From Pseudoscleropodium purum (lineage: Eukaryota > Streptophyta > Bryopsida > Hypnales > Brachytheciaceae): a DNA stretch of 64,000 nt. The notes under the pieces were generated by a model that did not search any database, had not been told where the DNA came from, and worked only from the letters and a program-made list of their open reading frames with translations. Location: assembly GCA_963969395.1 (NCBI GenBank), contig OZ017804.1, positions 6,696,001 to 6,760,000 of the forward strand. Direction: 5' to 3'. Positions 59,175 to 64,000 of the stretch are shown here, piece after piece (the first letter of the stretch is position 1; each line of letters opens with the position of its first letter). Both the position numbers and the translations under genes were made by a program.

Positions 59175-59588
59175 TACAGGGTTAAGGACCTCTTTGAAAA
59201 TAGTTTCTTATACAGTTCAGCTGCCAGCTGGAACTTTGAACTCAACATGTGTAATCACAAGACTCACTGCAAATGTATCCCTACCATTAATACCAGACCC
59301 GTGGATGTCCCATGAAACAGAAAGATCGCCATATTCGTTGAAATGGCAAACTTTCTAGAAATTCAAGCTTTTTTAGACCTCTCCTGAAGCCTCAATTATT
59401 AGAGGTTTGTGCAATTGAATATCTGAAATTTTGGAGCTCTGAAACATGCAGTTTTGACTAACATCATGACCATTAATTAAAGTGTCATTGGAAGTTAATT
59501 TGGTCCACAGAGCAGCAAATGTATGCAATACCCATCAGACTAATCAACAATTTAAAAGGAATGCAGTAATCACTCTGGAATATAGTCT
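59175..59588. repeat. repeat A/B, copy 1
   Basis: Related to 20220-20345 plus 21500-21660 and 22010 onward. It forms the left half of a block whose right half continues after the Harbinger element at 63588, where it joins the UGT downstream-flank repeat. Confidence 0.7.
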
Positions 59589-59598
59589 GCAAGTATCT

Positions 59599-59706
59599 CT
59601 CTCTTTTTTCTTTTTTTGTTACAAATGAAATGGAATTTCATTGCAAAGGTGGAAATTACAAGCCTGCCAGCCACACATGGCGTGGCAGGAGGAAGATACA
59701 AGAGAC
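59599..59706 (-). mobile_element. 5'-truncated LINE (L1-like) 3' tail
   Basis: GCAAGTATCT occurs directly on both sides (59589-59598 and 59707-59716). Read on the minus strand the 108-bp insert ends in AATGAAATTCCATTTCATTT and then an A-rich tail, the usual 3' end of plant L1-type LINE insertions. Repeat B copy 2 (near 22040) lacks it. Confidence 0.7.
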
Positions 59707-60136
59707 GCAAGTATCTGTCCTGACGTCACCAGCCAGGAACATGTTAGAGCATCCCCAATGGTTCGCGCCAACCCCCACGCGCTAACGCCAACTAGCGCAG
59801 GCCGTATCCCAACGCGCGGATGCTTGGGGGGTCGCGGCCCCAATGGCTGCACGCTACCCCGCCCCCCAACCGACGTTGGCATGGTGAGGTGGCAGGGCGG
59901 GCCGCGGTTTGGCTGCCCTCGTGGCTGGGGCTGGGCGGAGGGAGAGGTTTGTGGCTGGGGCTGGGCAGAGGGAGGGGTCGGCGCGACCATGGTCTGTTTC
60001 AGTCTCTCTGTTTAGCTGGGACTTGGGGGGTTGCTCTGTGTGAGGGAATGTGAATTTGTTTAGCTCTGGCAACTGCTGTGATTTTGAGGGAAGGCTGTGA
60101 GTTTGGATTTGTTTATTTTCTTGGTGAGTGGTAGTC

Positions 60137-61459
60137 ATGGAGTCTTGGGAGGATGAGCTTGAGAGGAGTCTTGGATTGGAAATAGGGTTTGAAGAAGACA
60201 TGGAGGATGAGCATGAGAATGACTTATTTTTTCAGATGGTTGATGTTGTGTCAAGTGAGATTTTGGGTGAGCCCTCTTCACCTCCAAAGGTGGGTGGTAG
60301 TGTGCCCGGTCGGGCATATGTGTTTAGGGATAGGGAGCACTGTCACGATCTTCTGTGGAAGGATTATTTCTCTGAGAATCCAACGTATGGCCCAAGGAAG
60401 TTCAGGAGGCGTTATAGGATGCGGAAGGAGCTCTTCACAAGAATTGTGGAGGCGGTTGTCAGGTTTGATCCATGGTTTCGGCAAAGTGTGGACGCTGCGG
60501 GCCGCTTAGGTCTATCTTCTTTGCAGAAATGCACTGCCGCCATCCGTATGCTAGCTTATGGTGTGGCGGCAGATGCATGTGATGAGTACGTCAAGCTGGG
60601 AGAATCCACTGCTCAGGAGTGCATGACCAGGTTCGTGATTGCCATTAGAGGTTGCTTTGAAGAGGTTTATTTGAGATAGCCTACACGACAAGATATAGAG
60701 AAGCAGATGGCTATCAATGAGAAGCGGGGATTTCCAGGGATGTTTGGGAGTCTAGATTGCATGCATTGGAATTGGAAGAACTGCCCTGTAGCGTGGCAGG
60801 GACAATTCCAAGACAAGGATAAGAATAGGAGCATTATTTTGGAGGCTGTGGCTGATCAGAGCTTATGGATATGGCATGCTTTTTTTGGCTTGCCGGGGGG
60901 GAACAACAACATTAATGTTTTGGATAGTTCTCCTTTTCTTTTGAACCTTCTACGAGGTGCAGGTTAGGACATTAGTTTCGAGGTAAATGGACATGTTTAT
61001 CCCCGATACTACTTTTTAGCCGATGGCATTTATCCATCATGGGCATGTTTTGTACAGCCTATTCATAAGCCTCAGGGAGAGATGAAGGAGCATTTTGCTA
61101 AGTGCCAAGAAGGTGCCCGTAAAGATGTCGAGAGGGCCTTCGGGGGGTTGCAAGCTAGGTGGGAGATCATCAAAAATCCCGTGAGGTAGTGGGATTTAGG
61201 GGTGATAGAAAACATTATGATTGCTTGCATTCTTATGCACAATATGATCTTGGAGGATGAGAGGGGACTTCATCTAGAGCCATTTGCTGATTTGGGGGGT
61301 CCATGCCAGAGAACTCCTATCCCCTTTACATTCCATGATTTGCAGGCTGGTACTAGGGAGGTGGAGAACATTGAGACTCATTTTGCATTGCGAAATGATT
61401 TGATAGACCATTTGTGGATGTTGAGAGGACAAAGAAGGAGACTAGGTTTAGGACAATGA
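60137..61459 (+). pseudogene. PIF/Harbinger DDE transposase, three in-frame TAG stops
   Basis: A single frame of 441 codons, starting at ATG 60137 (the upstream GTG at 60128 is not needed). It opens with an acidic N-terminus, then FRRRYRMRKELFTRIVEAV (helix-turn-helix region), then the catalytic core: Asp in GSLDCMHWNWKNCP (60755-60757), Asp in YFLADGIYPSW (61022-61024) and Glu in DVERAFGGLQARW (61130-61132). The last two are 35 residues apart, as expected for DD35E. TAG codons at 60677-60679, 60965-60967 and 61187-61189 interrupt it without any frameshift. The frame resumes cleanly each time, so decay is recent. With the partner SANT protein it would cut and paste the element at TTA sites. 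Confidence 0.92.
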
Positions 61460-61806
61460 AAATGTAACTCTTTATTGTGAATAAAATCTGGCATTCAAGT
61501 TCAAGCCTTGTCCAAAATTCCTAAAACCATACATTTGGAAATCTCCAATGGAGGGGTGATGACCATCTAAGGGAAAAGCGGTTCCTACAGGATACATGGG
61601 AGGGGGTTGTGCAAATTGCATCTGTCTAGTCTCCTCAAAGCCGTGTGCATGAGTGGGAGGTGTCATCCCAAACTGAGTGTCGGGGATGCACTGCGAGTCC
61701 TCCCAGTCATCTCCTTGTGCATCATCTGCACATACCGGAATTGAGCATTAAAAGGGAACAACTTGAAGCAAATACAGAACAAACAGAGCCCACTAGAATT
61801 TGCTGT

Positions 61807-62195
61807 GAGCAAAATTCAAAACTGTCCATGAGCCTCATAGCCTCCAGCCCGAGGTAGCACGAGCAAGAACTTGCGAGCAAAAATAAAAACACAAAATGAG
61901 CCTCACAGCCTCCAGCCCGAGGCAGCACGATCAACAATTTGCGAGCAAAATTCAAAACACAAAAGGCAGCCTCACAGCCTCCAGCCCGAGGCAGCACGAT
62001 CAACAATTTGCGAGCAAAATTCAAAACACAAAATGAGCCTCACAGCCTCTAGCCCGAGGCAGCACGATCAAAAATTTGCGAGCAAAATTCAAAACACAAA
62101 ATGAGCCTCACAGCCTCCAACCCGAGGCAGCACAAGCAAGAATTTGCGAGCAAAAATAAAAACACTCCATGAGCCTCCCAGCCCAAGAGCAGTCC
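61807..62195. repeat. 68-bp minisatellite, about 5.5 units
   Basis: Units begin at 61807, 61875, 61943, 62012, 62080 and 62148 (the last partial), each of 68-69 bp, with a core GCCTCACAGCCTCCAGCCCG and AGCACGATCAA.AATTTGCGA. It lies between the convergent 3' ends of the two Harbinger genes. A minus frame through it repeats NFARKLLIVLPRAGGCEA, but this merely reflects the repeat. Confidence 0.92.
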
Positions 62196-62409
62196 AAGGC
62201 AGAAAAAAAAAAGAATGAGAGAACACGAAACCTAGTTTCAAGAGACAACCGCGAGGGAGGGAAATACCTTGGAGGGCGTCGTTGGGTGAAAATTCGGGTG
62301 AGTGTGTCGACAACGGTGGTCGCACATCCCCAGCGGGCTCTGTGCCGACAGGAGAGGGTGGGGGCGGAGTCTCAGGTGTGGCGGTTGCGGGGGTCGTGGC
62401 CTGCAGCCG

Positions 62410-63390
62410 CTACCGCTTCGACCCTGATGAAACCTCCGCCGCTCTCTCCCGGGCCAGTTTCTCCGCGGCCCTCTCCCTTTGCAGTTTGTCATGGTCCATC
62501 TTCTCCTTCTCTGCGACACGCTTCTCCTGCTCCATCCTCCTCTTGATGCGCTCTAGTTCTTCTTTCCTCCGCAGCTGGAAGTATTCACGGGCATCTTCGT
62601 CTAGGTCCTCCATTGGCATGCGGAAGAGGGCCGCTACAGCATGATCCGCCATAGCCTCTGCTTTCCGCAAATTTGCCGCAGCCATCTGCTCCGTGGCCCT
62701 TGCAGTGCTCTTCAGAATCGCCTCCTTCCGGCCCTGCTCCGCGAGGTCACTCTTCGCTGCCTTGTTGCCCTGTGGCCTTGCTGGGCGGGACTTGAAGCTT
62801 TTCGGTGAGAGTACCTGCACTTCCTCGTCGCACAGGGGCGGCACCTCCGCTCCGTCACTGGGGCCGCTGCCTTCATCGCCCAACTCAACTGCAGGTGCTC
62901 CGCTCGCCCTCCCTCGGGCCATGGTCGCAGTCGGACTCTCAGGCCCTACATTCCTCTTCTGCACCTCCATTGCAGACTGCCACCACCGTGGAACCTCCTT
63001 GAGCAGCTGCCAGCAATGCAAAAATGCAAATGTTTGTTGCTTGGGATGCCTATCCTTGTAGTATTCAAGCGCCCTCTCCAAAACATCCTCAGCTGAAACT
63101 CCCGACTCCCTTGAATCTGAGACATGTTTGTGGGCTCCTACAAATTTCGCAACGTCATGCTTGATGTGACTCCACTTGGATTCAAGAGACCTCGAAGGGC
63201 GGGTAGGAGCATATCTTGGCTTCGTTTTGTTGAAGTGTGTTGTGATGCGCTCCCAAAACGCAGTGTTGCGTTGCCCATTGCCACACACTGGATCTTGCAA
63301 GACAGCCAAAAAACTCCTGCACAAGCATCTCTTCTCGTCAGCACTAAAGTTCTTCCCCTTCTTCCCCCTTCCCGCCTCAAGAGCTGCCAT
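62410..63390 (-). CDS. Harbinger ORF1: SANT/trihelix-type DNA-binding accessory protein
   Basis: An intact 326-residue frame from ATG 63390; sense codons continue 26 further upstream but without an ATG. N-terminal part: FSADEKRCLCRSFLAVLQDP, then NTAFWERITTHFN and SLESKWSHIKHDVAKF. This is the Myb/SANT-like fold with its spaced tryptophans, the domain used by PIF/Harbinger ORF1 proteins to bind terminal repeats and bring the transposase to DNA and nucleus. A Ser/Pro-rich linker follows. The C-terminal 100 residues form a charged coiled coil (EELERIKRRMEQEKRVAEKE). It is convergent with the broken transposase. Open frame suggests it could still be made, and plant genomes contain domesticated proteins of this type. 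Confidence 0.85.
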   Translation of the reverse strand: MAALEAGRGKKGKNFSADEKRCLCRSFLAVLQDPVCGNGQRNTAFWERITTHFNKTKPRYAPTRPSRSLESKWSHIKHDVAKFVGAHKHVSDSRESGVSAEDVLERALEYYKDRHPKQQTFAFLHCWQLLKEVPRWWQSAMEVQKRNVGPESPTATMARGRASGAPAVELGDEGSGPSDGAEVPPLCDEEVQVLSPKSFKSRPARPQGNKAAKSDLAEQGRKEAILKSTARATEQMAAANLRKAEAMADHAVAALFRMPMEDLDEDAREYFQLRRKEELERIKRRMEQEKRVAEKEKMDHDKLQRERAAEKLARERAAEVSSGSKR

Positions 63391-63587
63391 CCTGGTGTTG
63401 ACTACGCAATAGAGTGTGGAAATTGTCTCCCTCCAAGCAGAGAAAAAATGGCGTGAGCGGGCCTGCAATGGAGTGCCACAGAAAAGTGGAGGGGGAGGTT
63501 GGCGCGACCATTGGGCTCCAAAAAGTGCGCGGGCCCGCCAAGACCCGTTGGCGTGGGCCGTTGGCGCGGCTAATGGGGATGCTCTTA

Positions 63588-64000
63588 TCTTGCTACTTAC
63601 AGCAGAGAAACCATAAAATTAAATTTTGTAAAAACTTGGGATTGCCGGTGAAGTGCTTTCTGGCGTAGCCGAATGCATATAAGGTCAATTGACTGAACTG
63701 CTGTTTTTCAAAACAGTCAAAAAACGTGATATTTCAGTTCTCAAGGTTAAAAAAAACAAGACTACAAATCAGAGGACAGAGGTTGCGACAGGCATCTGAA
63801 CAAGTGCAAATTCGCCATGAACATCAATTTTGTTTATTTCTCAGACCCATGGCTTTGGTATTTTCACAATGCATGCAGCCTGAAAAGTAAGTCTATATCA
63901 GCCCTCTGATGAATGTCCTGATTCTGGCACCGACTCAGAATCCTGGCAGTTTAGCAAAATTGACAAGGATGACCACACCAATATATCTTTCTGGACACCT
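63588..64000. repeat. UGT downstream-flank repeat at the right edge
   Basis: Continues repeat B (TCTTGCTAC..ACAGCAGAGAA) and then matches the gene 1 flank in the same orientation: GGTGAAGTGCT, GAGGTTGCGAC, CCATGGCT, ATATCAG.CCTC and AAATTGACAAGGATGACCA. In gene 1 and in the exon 2 pseudogene this block is followed within 100-300 bp by the UGT 3' end on the minus strand. The window stops before that point. Confidence 0.8.

Larger units (their letters stand above)
59747..63584. mobile_element. complete 3.84-kb PIF/Harbinger DNA transposon
   Basis: TTA flanks the element at 59744-59746 and 63585-63587. The left end GAGCATCCCCAATGG and the reverse complement of the right end GAGCATCCCCATTAG begin inverted repeats that both continue to GCGCCAAC. 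Inside are two convergent genes, a DDE transposase (plus) and a SANT-domain protein (minus), separated by a 68-bp minisatellite. The same sequence without the element is seen near 22065-22100. It is GC-richer than its surroundings. TTA target, two-gene content and DDE motif together identify PIF/Harbinger. The transposase is broken, so the copy would need help in trans. Confidence 0.95.

Noticed and set aside
61722..62024. 100-residue minus frame with repeated NFARKLLIVLPRAGGCEA
   Set aside because: It is a translation of the 68-bp minisatellite and shows no independent coding sign.
61807..62195. CRISPR-like regular repeats
   Set aside because: The units are contiguous 68-bp tandem copies without unique spacers, within a plant transposon.

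Overview
The window looks like nuclear DNA from a land plant. It has two-exon plant family-1 UDP-glycosyltransferase (UGT) genes with GT-AG introns. Their GC-rich exons sit in long AT-rich stretches filled with decayed class I and class II transposable elements. Nothing prokaryotic or organellar is visible. The mix of transposase families (Crypton-type DUF3504 and DUF7869-type, besides Harbinger, hAT and copia) would suit a moss, lycophyte or fern at least as well as a flowering plant, but that is a weak inference.

Layout: 1-590 holds what may be the 5' part of an unidentified minus-strand gene running off the left edge. 1.2-5.5 kb is AT-rich and contains a 627-bp TTAA-flanked inverted-repeat element; a 625-bp relative lies at 11.3-11.9 kb in opposite orientation. 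5.56-6.56 kb is a GC- and purine-rich island. UGT gene 1 (minus) occupies 7.25-9.19 kb. UGT gene 2 (plus) occupies 18.05-20.0 kb and UGT gene 3 (plus) 35.33-37.2 kb. Genes 2 and 3 lie in copies of one segment that includes promoter and 3' flank. Between them lie UGT debris (an orphan exon 1 at 23.1-23.3 kb and a broken exon 2 at 29.5-30.6 kb), a Crypton-like tyrosine recombinase relic (24.4-28.1 kb), a copia tail (31.5-31.9 kb) and several MITEs.

From 37.7 kb onward mobile-element remains dominate: a trihelix/SANT relic, a 4.5-kb degenerate open frame of unknown family (39.3-43.8 kb, minus), a tandemly repeated 2-kb unit carrying a GC-rich hAT MITE, a DUF7869-type transposase relic (53.5-56.6 kb), an ALP1-like Harbinger relic (57.2-58.3 kb), and a complete 3.84-kb PIF/Harbinger element (59,747-63,584) with both terminal repeats, TTA target duplication, an open SANT protein frame and a transposase broken by three TAG codons. 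The last 0.4 kb resembles the downstream flank of UGT gene 1, which suggests another minus-strand UGT copy just past the right edge.

How it works together: the only genes that look functional are the three UGTs, expected to be cytosolic enzymes transferring sugar (probably glucose) to small lipophilic acceptors. The rest is the transposon environment in which this small family was duplicated, broken and rearranged.
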